A stretch of 64,000 nt of DNA, from positions 372,001-436,000 of the forward strand of contig JAQWOH010000038.1 in NCBI GenBank assembly GCA_029245955.1. The letters run 5' to 3'. Under the pieces are notes generated by a model. That model was not told where the DNA came from. It was given only the letters and a program-made list of their open reading frames with translations, and did not search any database. The translations under genes were made by a program, and so were the position numbers. Shown here one piece after another: positions 28,213 to 39,486 of the stretch. Origin of the DNA: Fuerstiella sp. (GTDB taxonomy: Bacteria; Planctomycetota; Planctomycetia; Planctomycetales; Planctomycetaceae). Position 1 is the first letter of the stretch. The number at the start of each line of letters is the position of its first letter.

Positions 28213-28953
28213 CTACGAACCCGCGACGACCGCCTTTGTCAGCTGCTGCAATATGTCTGACAGAATATTGTGTCCGCCCAGAAGAGTTCGGCAACGTGGA
28301 CTGACCCGCAACATGCCTCCATCGTGGAGGCAGCGTTTCCAGCAGTCAGGCAGGCGCGTCCACGGCGAATTGCCTCTGAGCGTCATCATTGGCCGAATAC
28401 GGTGTGATTCGAACGCTTCGATCCAGTTCAGAGGCGTGTCTGCACGAGGGATAAACACATCCTTCCGGTTGCCGAAGATCGCATTCAGTGGCAGGATCAT
28501 GTTGATACGCAGCCGAAGAGCATCGTCAAGACAGTCATTCAGGCCGTCGCGAATGATCCGCTGGGCGTGGTTGTATGTGTGCCGCTCTCGGCTGCCCGGG
28601 ACAACAATAACGGCCTGGGCCTTGAGCTCTGCAGCCAGTTCCAGTGCTCGTCGCGCATCATCGACAGTGGCTTTGTAATCGCGTCCCAGAGAACCAGTGA
28701 ATCCCCCCGCAAATCCCACAGTACAGACCGCCAGTCCGGTGTCATCGAGTACCGCTTTCAGTCGAGCCGGTCCAATTCGCATAGCTCGCTGACGTCGCAC
28801 ACTGACAAGGTCCACACGGCGACGTTTCAGCTGTCGGACCTCATTGACCAGCTCAGTAAAATCCCGGGCCTGCAGCAGCTCTGCCGTGTTTATGATGACA
28901 TTCGTCACTCCTGGCCGCTGGTTCACGGAATTCTGATCGAGCAGTACGTCCAT
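28213..28953 (-). CDS. Sugar phosphate isomerase/epimerase-fold protein, metal ligands apparently lost
   Basis: 246 residues, TIM-barrel of the xylose-isomerase-like/AP-endonuclease-2 type. Family-like stretches are LKAVLDDTGLAVCTVGFAGG and ALELAAELKAQAVIVVPGSR, with HTYNHAQRIIRDGL after it. Where active relatives have LALEPMH, this one reads ILPLNAIFG, and where they have an Asp/His pair (DTYHL-type) it reads MTLRGNSPW. So the metal-binding Glu and Asp appear to be missing. It is also shorter than usual (about 270-290). It may be a pseudoenzyme with a binding role or a decaying gene with an intact frame. It converges on the DUF1549/DUF1553 gene. Confidence 0.65.
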   Translation of the reverse strand: MDVLLDQNSVNQRPGVTNVIINTAELLQARDFTELVNEVRQLKRRRVDLVSVRRQRAMRIGPARLKAVLDDTGLAVCTVGFAGGFTGSLGRDYKATVDDARRALELAAELKAQAVIVVPGSRERHTYNHAQRIIRDGLNDCLDDALRLRINMILPLNAIFGNRKDVFIPRADTPLNWIEAFESHRIRPMMTLRGNSPWTRLPDCWKRCLHDGGMLRVSPRCRTLLGGHNILSDILQQLTKAVVAGS

Positions 28954-29252
28954 GTGACTCTTACTCAGCAGGTAGCGGTCAACGAAACAGCGACGGCGAT
29001 GCGGAAGATTAAAGATTGAGAACGATGCTGCAACAGTAATCGTGTGCTTTTATCTTCAGAAATCTTCCAACAAAATGTTTTGAGTGAAAAGTTGTCACAT
29101 CTTGTTGCGTCTCGCACCACGACGCACCGCATCAGGTGGACACCGACATTAATGAAAAACGGAAGACACTTACGTGGCCATCTGAGTCTGCACGTTGGTA
29201 TCAGGCTTGGTTCGAATGTACAGTATTCGCTGACTGAAGTGGGCATGAGTCG

Positions 29253-29897
29253 TTGAATCCCCCTCTGACACGAACATCCGACGCAAGGAACACAATATTG
29301 CCGGCTGCAGATGGAAGTCAGATCGTTCTGGCGAATCCGGAACGGTGGGTCAATGAGTATGGCGACTACCTTTATCGTTACGCCTGGTCGCGACTGCGTG
29401 ATGAAAATGCTGCGGATGAAGTCGTCCAGGAGACGTTTCTTGCGGGCATTCGCTTTCAGGATCGATTCAAAGGAGAAGGTGTCGAAAGGGCATGGTTGCT
29501 GGGTATTCTCAAGCGAAAACTGATCGACCATATCCGTATGCGAAATCGATACGACCGCGATGGATCGTACGCAGATACCAACGATCCTTCAGTACAATTG
29601 TTTGACCAGAAGGGAAACTGGCGAGCAGAATCATTCGCGGCAGGCACTCCGGACGGTCAGCTGGAGTCGAAGGAAATCTGGGATGTAGTCAGGAACTGTC
29701 TGCAGCATATTCCCAAGGGGCAGGCGGATGTGTTTCTGTTGAGTGTCATGGAAGAGATGGATTCGGATCAGATCTGCCGCGAACTGGACATTTCTCCGTC
29801 CAATCTGTGGGTGCGACTGCACAGGGCCCGATTGGCACTGGCAAAGTGTGTGGGGGCACGTTGGTTTCAGGACGAAGGAGTCGCTCAGCATGCATAA
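29253..29897 (+). CDS. ECF-type RNA polymerase sigma factor, kinase-linked
   Basis: 214 residues; the frame begins with TTG at 29253 and no in-frame ATG fits, so the start is uncertain (a second TTG lies at 29298). Sigma region 2 is YRYAWSRLRDENAADEVVQET and region 4 is LQHIPKGQADVFLLSVMEEMDSDQICRELDISPSNLWVRLHRAR. Longer than minimal ECF factors. Its last codons overlap the start of the Ser/Thr kinase gene by eight bases, giving translational coupling. Planctomycete ECF groups linked with Ser/Thr kinases are known, and this pair fits that type. Confidence 0.88.
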   Translation: MNPPLTRTSDARNTILPAADGSQIVLANPERWVNEYGDYLYRYAWSRLRDENAADEVVQETFLAGIRFQDRFKGEGVERAWLLGILKRKLIDHIRMRNRYDRDGSYADTNDPSVQLFDQKGNWRAESFAAGTPDGQLESKEIWDVVRNCLQHIPKGQADVFLLSVMEEMDSDQICRELDISPSNLWVRLHRARLALAKCVGARWFQDEGVAQHA

Positions 29898-32010
29898 CGA
29901 TCGAAGCACGTCGGAGCTGATTTCACAGTCATTATCCGGAGACTTGAGCGCTGATCAGCAGACTGCTGTTGACCAGGAACTTGAGACAAACCAGCAGTCA
30001 CGACATTTCGCGAAGATTTCACGGATGATCCAGGATTCGCTGTCTGACGTGGCCCGGCGGTCTGTGGCGGGTGACGATGGCATTGCTCCCGGACTTTCGC
30101 AGGCGTCAAAGACGCGAATGAAGCAGTCGTTGCAGCGTGAGCAAAGTCGCCTCAGTCATTCTGCACTGAGGGCAACAGTCACCTCAGGTGCCATTACGCA
30201 ATCAACAGATGGCGGATCGCGGGGAACTTCAGCGGGTGTCAGGGATTCGCCAGAGCAGCGGCGCATGGCCAGTCGCTTTACGCTGGTCAAGAAGATTGGC
30301 GAGGGCGGTTTGGGCAGCGTCTGGCTGGCTCGTGACGAAATGGCTAAGCGAACGGTGGCGTTAAAAGAAATGAATCCGGAGGCGGCGGAATTTCCGCGTG
30401 CATGGGAACGATTCCATCGCGAGGCGGAAATTACGGCTCATCTGGAACATCCCAATATCGTGCCGTTGTATCAGTTTGGTTCTGATTCACAGTCCGGCCA
30501 GCCCTTTTACGCGATGCGTTTTGTCGGCAAGCGAACTCTGGTGGATGCGATCGAAGAGTATCACGATCGGCGCAAGGCCGGCGAAGATGTGGCTATGGAC
30601 CTGCATCGGGTGCTGACAGCTTTCATTGGTGTCTGTCAGGCGATTGCGTATGCTCATTCCCGCGGCGTGATTCATCGGGATCTCAAGCCGGAAAACGTTG
30701 CACTGGATAACTTTGGTCAAGTCGTGGTGCTGGACTGGGGACTGGCGAAGATTTCTGATGAATACGAGTCAGAGAGCCTGTTGTCGGGTAACTCAGTTAC
30801 ATCCGACAGTGCTGTCGGAAAGACTCTGGCCGGGGAAGTTATCGGCACACCGCTGTACATGGCTCCGGAACAGGCGGCGGGGAATTCGGAAGACGTGGAT
30901 CGGCGAACCGACGTGTACGGACTGGGAGCAATTCTGTTTGCCATGCTGACGGGATCCGCACTGCACCAGAAGACCAGTGGGGAAGAAGAACACTCCATTC
31001 CCATAGCAGAGCTGTTGCAGAAGATAGCGACCCGGCCGTCGCCGAGACCTCGCGACGTGGCATCAGAAATTCCTGCGGATCTGGAAGCGATCTGCGTGAC
31101 GGCCACACAGTTTAAGGCTCATGCCCGATATCAGACAGCGACGGAAGTATCGGACGCTGTGCAAAGATGGATGGCCGGACGCAGTGAACGAAGACAGAAT
31201 TACGCCAACAGCCGCAGTGAAGGCCGGGAGCTGCGCACTTCGATGATGTCGTCGGTACGGGATCTGGAACGAAACGTACGTTTTATGTCCAGCCTGCCTC
31301 CGATTCAGGGCATCGTTGACGTCCTGGCCGGACGTGAGGGCGACGAAATGGCGATATGGCGAGAACGCCTGGGTGTCATCTTTCGAGGACTGCTGGCCAC
31401 GAACTGTGACTTCTGTTCGGTCTCCTTCGCACGTGTGAAAGATGGTCAGTTTCAGGAACTGATTCGAATTGAACGCCAGGCATCTGATATTTCCAACGTG
31501 CGTTCTATTCCCGCCAGTCGGCTTTCTTCCGGTCCGTTGACGGACTGTATGACTCAGGCTCTGGACAGCAATCCGGACGAAGTTCATGTGGCGTTGTCGT
31601 CAGAATGTCCGGACGAACGTAGCAACAGGAATCCGAATCGGCTGGCCGCAGGAGTTCCCGTTTTTGATGCCGTGACGGAGGAACTGTTCGGCTTTGTGTT
31701 GATTGAGGCAGATCTTGATCGTCTGATTGAAAATCAGCTGCGCGACCGCTTTCAGGCTACCAGTCGGCTGTTTGTGCTGGACAATGACTGCCGTATTCTG
31801 CTGCAGATGAATCGTGATGGCGGCCGAGTTCGTGAGAACGATGGCAAGTCGATCAGCTCGATCACAGAATGCTGGTCTGAGATTCTGGACCCGCTGAAGA
31901 AACGTGGTGAATTCATCGACGACCAGGACCATGCTGTCTATGCGACTCGCATCGATCTTGTGCCCGGTCGGTATTCGCTTGCATTGGCGCTGTGTCTCGG
32001 CGACAAATAA
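29890..32010 (+). CDS. Ser/Thr protein kinase with anti-sigma-like N-terminus and C-terminal sensory-like domain
   Basis: 706 residues from the ATG at 29890, overlapping the sigma gene. Residues 1-50 (SQSLSGDLSADQQTAVDQELE) resemble the opening of anti-sigma proteins. The kinase domain (about 130-400) shows IGEGGLGSVW, the Lys in VALKEM (about 158), HRDLKPENV (about 261), DWGLAK in place of DFG (common in planctomycete kinases), and GTPLYMAPEQ. There is no transmembrane helix. The C-terminal ~230 residues form an unrecognised alpha/beta region (CSVSFARVKDGQFQEL; RLFVLDNDCRILLQMNRDGG) reminiscent of a PAS/Cache-type sensor. The protein could bind or phosphorylate the adjacent sigma factor; this is inference from position and layout. 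Confidence 0.87.
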   Translation: MHNDRSTSELISQSLSGDLSADQQTAVDQELETNQQSRHFAKISRMIQDSLSDVARRSVAGDDGIAPGLSQASKTRMKQSLQREQSRLSHSALRATVTSGAITQSTDGGSRGTSAGVRDSPEQRRMASRFTLVKKIGEGGLGSVWLARDEMAKRTVALKEMNPEAAEFPRAWERFHREAEITAHLEHPNIVPLYQFGSDSQSGQPFYAMRFVGKRTLVDAIEEYHDRRKAGEDVAMDLHRVLTAFIGVCQAIAYAHSRGVIHRDLKPENVALDNFGQVVVLDWGLAKISDEYESESLLSGNSVTSDSAVGKTLAGEVIGTPLYMAPEQAAGNSEDVDRRTDVYGLGAILFAMLTGSALHQKTSGEEEHSIPIAELLQKIATRPSPRPRDVASEIPADLEAICVTATQFKAHARYQTATEVSDAVQRWMAGRSERRQNYANSRSEGRELRTSMMSSVRDLERNVRFMSSLPPIQGIVDVLAGREGDEMAIWRERLGVIFRGLLATNCDFCSVSFARVKDGQFQELIRIERQASDISNVRSIPASRLSSGPLTDCMTQALDSNPDEVHVALSSECPDERSNRNPNRLAAGVPVFDAVTEELFGFVLIEADLDRLIENQLRDRFQATSRLFVLDNDCRILLQMNRDGGRVRENDGKSISSITECWSEILDPLKKRGEFIDDQDHAVYATRIDLVPGRYSLALALCLGDK

Positions 32011-32025
32011 CTGACGTCATGACAC

Positions 32026-33534
<1,509 letters not shown>

Positions 33535-33590
33535 AGTAGGCCACGATCGGTTCAGACTGCGTGTTTGACACGGTGTTCATCGCGTTGTCG

Positions 33591-33615
33591 GAGCGGGAGC
33601 GTTCCGCTCTTTTGA
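33591..33615 (+). terminator. Rho-independent terminator after the PhoD-like gene
   Basis: Stem GAGCGGGA with TTCCGCTC (one G-U) and a 3-base GCG loop, followed by ttttg. It lies 57 bases after the stop, between converging genes. Confidence 0.6.
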
Positions 33616-33657
33616 TTCGGTCTACGTTCCCATGCTTCAGCTTGGGAGCGGTTGGCG

Positions 33658-34317
33658 CTACTGTCGAATGACTCGAGGAATGCGGATAGCTTTGCCGACT
33701 CGCAGGTGGTTCGGACTGGCCATGGTGTCCCTGTTCGCTTCGTAGATTTCACGATATCGCGCCTGAGAACCCAGATGCTGTTCGGCAATTTCGGAAAGCG
33801 TATCACCCAGTTTCACAGTGTAGTTGAAGAACTGCTGCGAAGTTATTGCCGTATCTGTCCCGGTGGAACTGCTGCGACCAAGAATATCGGCCATGCCGAG
33901 AGTCGCTGGATTTGTGTCTGATGGATGATTGTCGACGGGGCTGTCCTCTTTAATCGCGACCTGAGGAGGGGCGAATCGGAGTGGATCTGAAGGGGTGGGG
34001 ACAGCAGTCGATTCCTGTCGGAGATCGTCGTCTGGTATTGCGAGTCCGATGGGTTGCGGGGCAATTGATTTCCTGGACTTCATGCGGTCCAGCAGCTCCG
34101 GCAGATCGAATTTCGGCTCGGAATTGACATCGGAATCCAGGTCGTCCGAAAGATACACGGAAACGTCGCGTTCTCTCAGCCGCTCGTTCAGTTCCTGCTC
34201 ACGGCGCACGCTCAGCGAATCGTCGACTGGTAATGGCTCGTTTCTGAAAAACAGAGCCGCCACCACACCGACGAGCAGAATCCCCATTGCGATGCCGATC
34301 TTGCGGTCCGGATGCAT
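33658..34317 (-). CDS. Membrane-anchored LysM-domain protein
   Basis: 219 residues from the ATG at 34317 (HPDRKIGIAMGILLVGVVAALFF gives a membrane anchor at residues 5-24); the frame is open upstream to 34500, but those codons are unlike the rest. After the anchor comes a charged, Pro-rich linker, then a C-terminal LysM domain (about 165-215: FNYTVKLGDTLSEIAEQHLG with PNHLRVGKAIRIP). LysM binds GlcNAc-containing polymers such as peptidoglycan, so the protein probably links membrane and wall. It converges on the PhoD-like gene and is divergent from the STAS gene. Confidence 0.83.
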   Translation of the reverse strand: MHPDRKIGIAMGILLVGVVAALFFRNEPLPVDDSLSVRREQELNERLRERDVSVYLSDDLDSDVNSEPKFDLPELLDRMKSRKSIAPQPIGLAIPDDDLRQESTAVPTPSDPLRFAPPQVAIKEDSPVDNHPSDTNPATLGMADILGRSSSTGTDTAITSQQFFNYTVKLGDTLSEIAEQHLGSQARYREIYEANRDTMASPNHLRVGKAIRIPRVIRQ

Positions 34318-34824
34318 GGCTGCCTGTGACTTAAGCGTATCACACTGACTGGCGGTCGCGACAAACGTCATTCTGTCTGCGAGATTCGCATTCCTGCGTC
34401 CCCCTGCCCACGACCACATCTTCCTGAATGCTGCTTCAAAACCCGACTCGGCAGAATCTGCCGAACGTCGCGTTATCGTCGACTTCGGCGACACCGTCAC
34501 ACCGCATCAGGTTTTTTGACGCCATTCTGAGTGCAGAACAGACGTTTCAGTAAACGGGATGTGTTGTCAGGATTCTGACGATTGCAGTACCTCACTTCTG
34601 CAGGAGGGGAACAAAACAGATGTGCAAATCCTGTCCCGGGCCGGTCGCAGTGTATTACCTTGATTCATGGTCGCGAAGAATGCTGTCCGGTCAGTTGTAT
34701 GTTTTTGCTGCGAGCCCGAACGTTTCGCGTGTTTTCGAATGCGATCCCCGAATCACGAAACCTTAACGTCGTCCAAAACGTTACGCTCCACGTGTGCACT
34801 GTCTGGAACAGAACAAACAGATCC
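34318..34824. other. Divergent intergenic region, LysM gene / STAS gene
   Basis: About 500 bases, partly covered by the upstream extensions of both frames, which lack protein character. Promoters of both genes should lie here; none is clear enough to name. Confidence 0.4.
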
Positions 34825-35181
34825 ATGGTTGACTTCAAGTCGTACAAACTGGATGACGTCCCGGAGATCCTGGTGCTGGAGCTGACGGGCCGTCTTGACA
34901 CCGAGAACTCGGAGCACCTGATGAACTGTGTTCAGACGCATATTGAGGACGGGGGCAGCAGGATTATTCTGAACTGTGAAGATCTGGATTTTATCTCCAG
35001 TCTGGGCCTGGGGACGCTTCTTCGCGCGATGACGCGTCTGAAGAAGCTGGGCGGGTCCATGGCTCTGGCCGGGCCACGTGGCGCTGTGGCCGATGTGCTT
35101 CGATTGGTTCACCTGAATCGGTTGCTGAGCATCCACGTGAATGTCGATGAAGCGGCTGCAGCGATGAAGCGACAATCCTGA
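34825..35181 (+). CDS. STAS-domain protein, anti-sigma factor antagonist type
   Basis: 118 residues from the ATG at 34825; the frame extends upstream but the STAS fold begins here (LVLELTGRLDTENSEHL). The phosphorylatable Ser is present in DFISSLGLG (S58/S59), as in SpoIIAA-like proteins where a serine kinase/anti-sigma protein controls sigma binding. No such kinase or sigma factor sits beside it, so partners must be elsewhere. Small, cytoplasmic, monocistronic. Confidence 0.87.
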   Translation: MVDFKSYKLDDVPEILVLELTGRLDTENSEHLMNCVQTHIEDGGSRIILNCEDLDFISSLGLGTLLRAMTRLKKLGGSMALAGPRGAVADVLRLVHLNRLLSIHVNVDEAAAAMKRQS

Positions 35182-35259
35182 GCGCGGAACGCGTCAGTTG
35201 TCGTTGTCAGCTGGTGGCTTCGGACTTGTCCGGGTTCCCCGGGCATCGTGTTTGCCGGA

Positions 35260-35784
35260 TCAGCCTGGTTCCGGAATGAACACACCGGGTGACATCTGCG
35301 GCAGGTTCACGACATCTGCCTGTCGGCTTTCCGTATCCAGAATCACGACGGTCGGTTTGCGGAACATCCACCCGCCGACTTCGCCGGGGTTAATGAATAA
35401 GCGATCTTTCCTGTCCTTAACCACGCTGGGCCGGTGAGTGTGGGCGAACACGATGATTTCTTCGTCGCCGATGCAGTCTTTTACGTCATTCAGCTGATGC
35501 GCCATCAGGATTTTCAGTCCGTCGGATGTTTGATGGCTGAAGGGGCCGTATCCCAGAGTGCCGACGATTTCCATGCCGCCGATGATTCCTCGCTGATTGC
35601 CGTCGTTGTCACCGAAACACGCGACGACTTTGCCCGTCAGTTTGCGCATCGATGGAACGACGAGCGGCGAGACAAAATCTCCGGCCAGCAGAACCAGGCT
35701 GCAGCCTTCGGCATTAAATCGTCCGATGGCATGTCGCAGATTGTCCACATTGTCGTGGATGTCGGCCATGATTCCGATTTTCAT
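35260..35784 (-). CDS. YfcE/MJ0936-type metallophosphoesterase
   Basis: 174 residues from the ATG at 35784, where KIGIMADIHDN starts the two-metal site; the frame continues upstream without homologous character. Other motifs are LAGDFVSP, CFGDNDGN and VFAHTHRPSV, the usual calcineurin-like set for small phosphodiesterases of this family. The C-terminus has INPGEVGGW, the usual family end. Physiological substrate unknown. Confidence 0.87.
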   Translation of the reverse strand: MKIGIMADIHDNVDNLRHAIGRFNAEGCSLVLLAGDFVSPLVVPSMRKLTGKVVACFGDNDGNQRGIIGGMEIVGTLGYGPFSHQTSDGLKILMAHQLNDVKDCIGDEEIIVFAHTHRPSVVKDRKDRLFINPGEVGGWMFRKPTVVILDTESRQADVVNLPQMSPGVFIPEPG

Positions 35785-36073
35785 AGGTCTCTTTTTTACC
35801 TGGCATGGTGCGATGACGTATGAGCCAGAGGGGCCGTAGGTCCTGTCGACCGAAGATGATTCAGGCCACATGTGGCAAAGCTGAAACAGACTCCTGACCA
35901 TTTGTCGTGCGCGCGATCAGTGGTCAATCATCCTCTTGAAAGATAGCCTGCGGCGGGCCGTGGTGCACGGTCGATGTCTGACTGGCGGAGATAAACCGGT
36001 GTTTTCCGGATTCCGTCGAAGGCTATTCCAGGATTTCGGATCTATTATTACTTCGCAGGTAAACTGAATTGGC

Positions 36074-37603
36074 ATGAACGCATCACACAACGACGCGGGT
36101 GATACGACGATTTTGATCTTTGGGGCGTCCGGCGACCTGACTGCTCGAAAACTGATTCCCGCACTGTTTCAGCTGTCGCGGCAGGGCTATCTGAACGAAC
36201 GGTGTCCTGTCATCGGAGTTGCTCGGCGCGCAAAGAGCGACGAACAGTTCCGCAATGAACTGCAGGCGTCAGTCCTTAAGGATGAGTCAGTTGCGGCATG
36301 GGAACGGTTTTCGAGGCAACTGTTCTATCGGCAGGTGGACATCACCAAGGAAGCAGATTACGTCAATCTGGGGCAGGCCACCGCTCAGCTTGAACAGCAG
36401 CTGGGAACGGAGGCGGATGCTCCGCGAATTGTATATCTGGCGACGACGCCGTCGTTGTTTGATGATGCGGTCTGTGGTCTGCACGCGGCTGGTATGATCC
36501 CTGCCGAACGCAAACACAGTGATCGACTGCGAGTTGTGGTAGAGAAGCCGTTTGGCCACGATGTGAAATCGGCAGAGATCCTGAACGAACAACTGAGAAA
36601 CCGGCTGAACGAGGACCAGATCTACCGCATTGACCATTATCTGGGCAAAGAAACGGTTCAGAATATTCTGCTGTTCCGTTTTGGCAACGCATTCTTCGAA
36701 CCGCTGCTGAATCGAAATCACGTCGACAATGTGCAGATTACGGTCGCCGAATCCATCGGTATGGAAGGAGGCCGAGGCGGCTACTACGACACGTCCGGCG
36801 CACTCCGCGACGTTCTGCAGAATCATCTGCTGCAACTCCTGTGTCTGATCGGCATGGACCCGCCGGCCCTGTTTCAGGCACGTGAGATTCGCGACGAAAA
36901 AATGAAGCTGCTGCAGGCACTGCGTCCGGGAGTCGAAGGGCATGTGGATTCGTGGGCTGTTCGCGGACAGTACACTGAGGGCCTGGTGGACAAACAGCCT
37001 GCCCTGGCGTATCGGGACGAGCAGAGAGTTCCTCCGAAGTCCAGCCGGGAAACCTACGTGGCCATGCATGTGGAAATCGATAACTGGCGGTGGGCCGGGG
37101 TTCCATTCTATCTGCGCACGGGCAAGCGCATGTCGGAACGGGTGACCGAAATTGCGATTCAGTTCAAGCATCCTCCTTTGAATCTTTTCAGTACCATCGA
37201 ATGCGATGGGGACCTGTGCAATATTGTGGAAGCACGTCGCAACCAGCTGGTGCTGAGAATTCAGCCTCAGGAATCGATCTTTCTGGGGTTTTCGACCAAG
37301 CGGCCCGGTATGCAGTATCAGGTGCAGCCGGTTGCCATGGATTTTGACTACGAAGATCACTTCACCAGTCAGTTGCCGGAGGCGTACGAGCGGCTGCTGC
37401 TGGACGTGATGCGGGGAGATTCCACATTATTCACCCGTAGTGACGAGCTGCTGGCGGCCTGGCGTTTTGTGGCTCCCGTGCTGCAGCATTGGGAAACGGG
37501 GCCGGCTGGTCTGGAATTTTATCCGGCCGGAACCTGGGGCCCTGCAGCGGCGGACAGAATGCTGGCCGAATCACGCCGTGTCTGGCGCGAGCCGAAGGTA
37601 TAG
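36074..37603 (+). CDS. zwf: Glucose-6-phosphate 1-dehydrogenase
   Basis: 509 residues, normal for the family. The dinucleotide-binding loop is IFGASGDLTARKL at the N-terminus. The active-site block RIDHYLGKETVQN is near residues 190-203, and EKPFG precedes it. It oxidises glucose-6-phosphate to 6-phosphogluconolactone with NADP+ (or NAD+), opening the oxidative pentose phosphate or Entner-Doudoroff route. No pgl, gnd or edd neighbour is present. The C-terminal helical part contains FYLRTGKRMSERVTEI, conserved in the family. Confidence 0.95.
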   Translation: MNASHNDAGDTTILIFGASGDLTARKLIPALFQLSRQGYLNERCPVIGVARRAKSDEQFRNELQASVLKDESVAAWERFSRQLFYRQVDITKEADYVNLGQATAQLEQQLGTEADAPRIVYLATTPSLFDDAVCGLHAAGMIPAERKHSDRLRVVVEKPFGHDVKSAEILNEQLRNRLNEDQIYRIDHYLGKETVQNILLFRFGNAFFEPLLNRNHVDNVQITVAESIGMEGGRGGYYDTSGALRDVLQNHLLQLLCLIGMDPPALFQAREIRDEKMKLLQALRPGVEGHVDSWAVRGQYTEGLVDKQPALAYRDEQRVPPKSSRETYVAMHVEIDNWRWAGVPFYLRTGKRMSERVTEIAIQFKHPPLNLFSTIECDGDLCNIVEARRNQLVLRIQPQESIFLGFSTKRPGMQYQVQPVAMDFDYEDHFTSQLPEAYERLLLDVMRGDSTLFTRSDELLAAWRFVAPVLQHWETGPAGLEFYPAGTWGPAAADRMLAESRRVWREPKV

Positions 37604-37918
37604 TGGTTTGAGGTGAAGTTCTGCCGGTGTTGGCTATCGTATCAGGGACGCATCGATCATGATCTTCGAGCAGCAGCAACCGTCGTTCCAGCAGTGTGGA
37701 TTCACGCCGTTGATCGCGGGATTAACACCGTAAACGTGCAGTAGGGACGCAAAACCCTGGCGTATTTCGGTAGACTGGCGCGATCAGATCGCAATTCACC
37801 GAATTACCGTGACTGTTGCCACGGGGCAGTTGCAGAATGGCTTCACGGAACCGCTACACGTGCGTACGACAGTCACTATTTGCGGAAATTCATCGCTGCA
37901 GCAGCAGGAGAGAACGGA
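37604..37918 (+). other. Leader region upstream of the universal stress gene
   Basis: About 315 bases with no coding frame. At 37711-37786 an 8-bp closing stem encloses a c-di-GMP-I-like core (reported separately). No other strong signal. Confidence 0.5.
37711..37786 (+). promoter_or_regulatory. Possible c-di-GMP-I (GEMM)-like structured leader
   Basis: TGATCGCG at 37711-37718 pairs perfectly with CGCGATCA at 37779-37786. Inside, gggacgcaaa at 37744-37753 equals the conserved core of the c-di-GMP-I riboswitch, and ggtagactgg at 37769-37778 resembles the conserved ggtagccggg. The 5' gcaaacc appears only as gtaaacg, and the hairpin expected between it and the core is missing or tiny. It is therefore tentative. 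It sits about 130 bases upstream of the universal stress gene. Confidence 0.25.
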
Positions 37919-38362
37919 ATGACATGGGAAACTTCCGAGCCGATTGTTGTGCCGGTGGACTTTTCAGGCACGTCGGTCATGGCTGTTTCGACAGCGCTGC
38001 AGTTGGCTCAGGACACGGCGCAGATACATGTCCTGCATGTTGTTCCTGTGCTGGATCAGATTGCTCCTGATATGGAACGTCTCAAACTTCCCACGGACGC
38101 GGAACGCCAGGCGTCCGTTCGTCAGCATTTTTCGGGATTTCTGTCTGAGCACGGATTTCCCGGGTTGCGACAGATTGTGCTGGACGGTCAGCCGGGCACG
38201 CACATCGCTGAATACGCGAAGAGTATCTCCGCAGGCCTAATTGTGATTCCGTCTCACGGATATGGTGGCGTCAAACGCCTGCTGCTTGGATCAGTTGCCG
38301 AAAGCGTGGTCCGTGTGGCGGAATGTCCTGTCCTGGTATTGCGCAGAGACGATGCCGAATAG
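37919..38362 (+). CDS. Universal stress protein (UspA family)
   Basis: 147 residues from the ATG at 37919, preceded by a ggagag ribosome binding site; the upstream in-frame codons are not part of the domain. Single Usp domain: IVVPVDFSGTS at the start, HVLHVVPVLDQ, and the nucleotide-binding-type tail IPSHGYGGVKRLLLGSVAESVVRVAECPVLVL (G-x2-G-x9-G-[ST] pattern), indicating an ATP-binding class. The role is in stress endurance; the exact partner is unknown. Confidence 0.9.
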   Translation: MTWETSEPIVVPVDFSGTSVMAVSTALQLAQDTAQIHVLHVVPVLDQIAPDMERLKLPTDAERQASVRQHFSGFLSEHGFPGLRQIVLDGQPGTHIAEYAKSISAGLIVIPSHGYGGVKRLLLGSVAESVVRVAECPVLVLRRDDAE

Positions 38363-38449
38363 CTCCAGCCCCGGGACTGTTCCTTCGTGGGCGTTGACGG
38401 TAGTATTCGGGTACAAACTTTTGGCTGTCCCTTATGGAAAGTTCGGTTC

Positions 38450-39370
<921 letters not shown>

Positions 39371-39486
39371 CGAAGTCAGCACTGAGTTCTTCTTCGCGTG
39401 TAAGACAGGTCCCGCTGGCATTTATGGAGTGATGTACAGGGACGGCCGGGGCGGCAGCCGGACTGTTTTCATTTATTGAAATTTGA

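Noticed and set aside
36287..37360. 357-residue minus-strand frame
   Set aside because: Lies entirely over zwf, whose sense product is certain.
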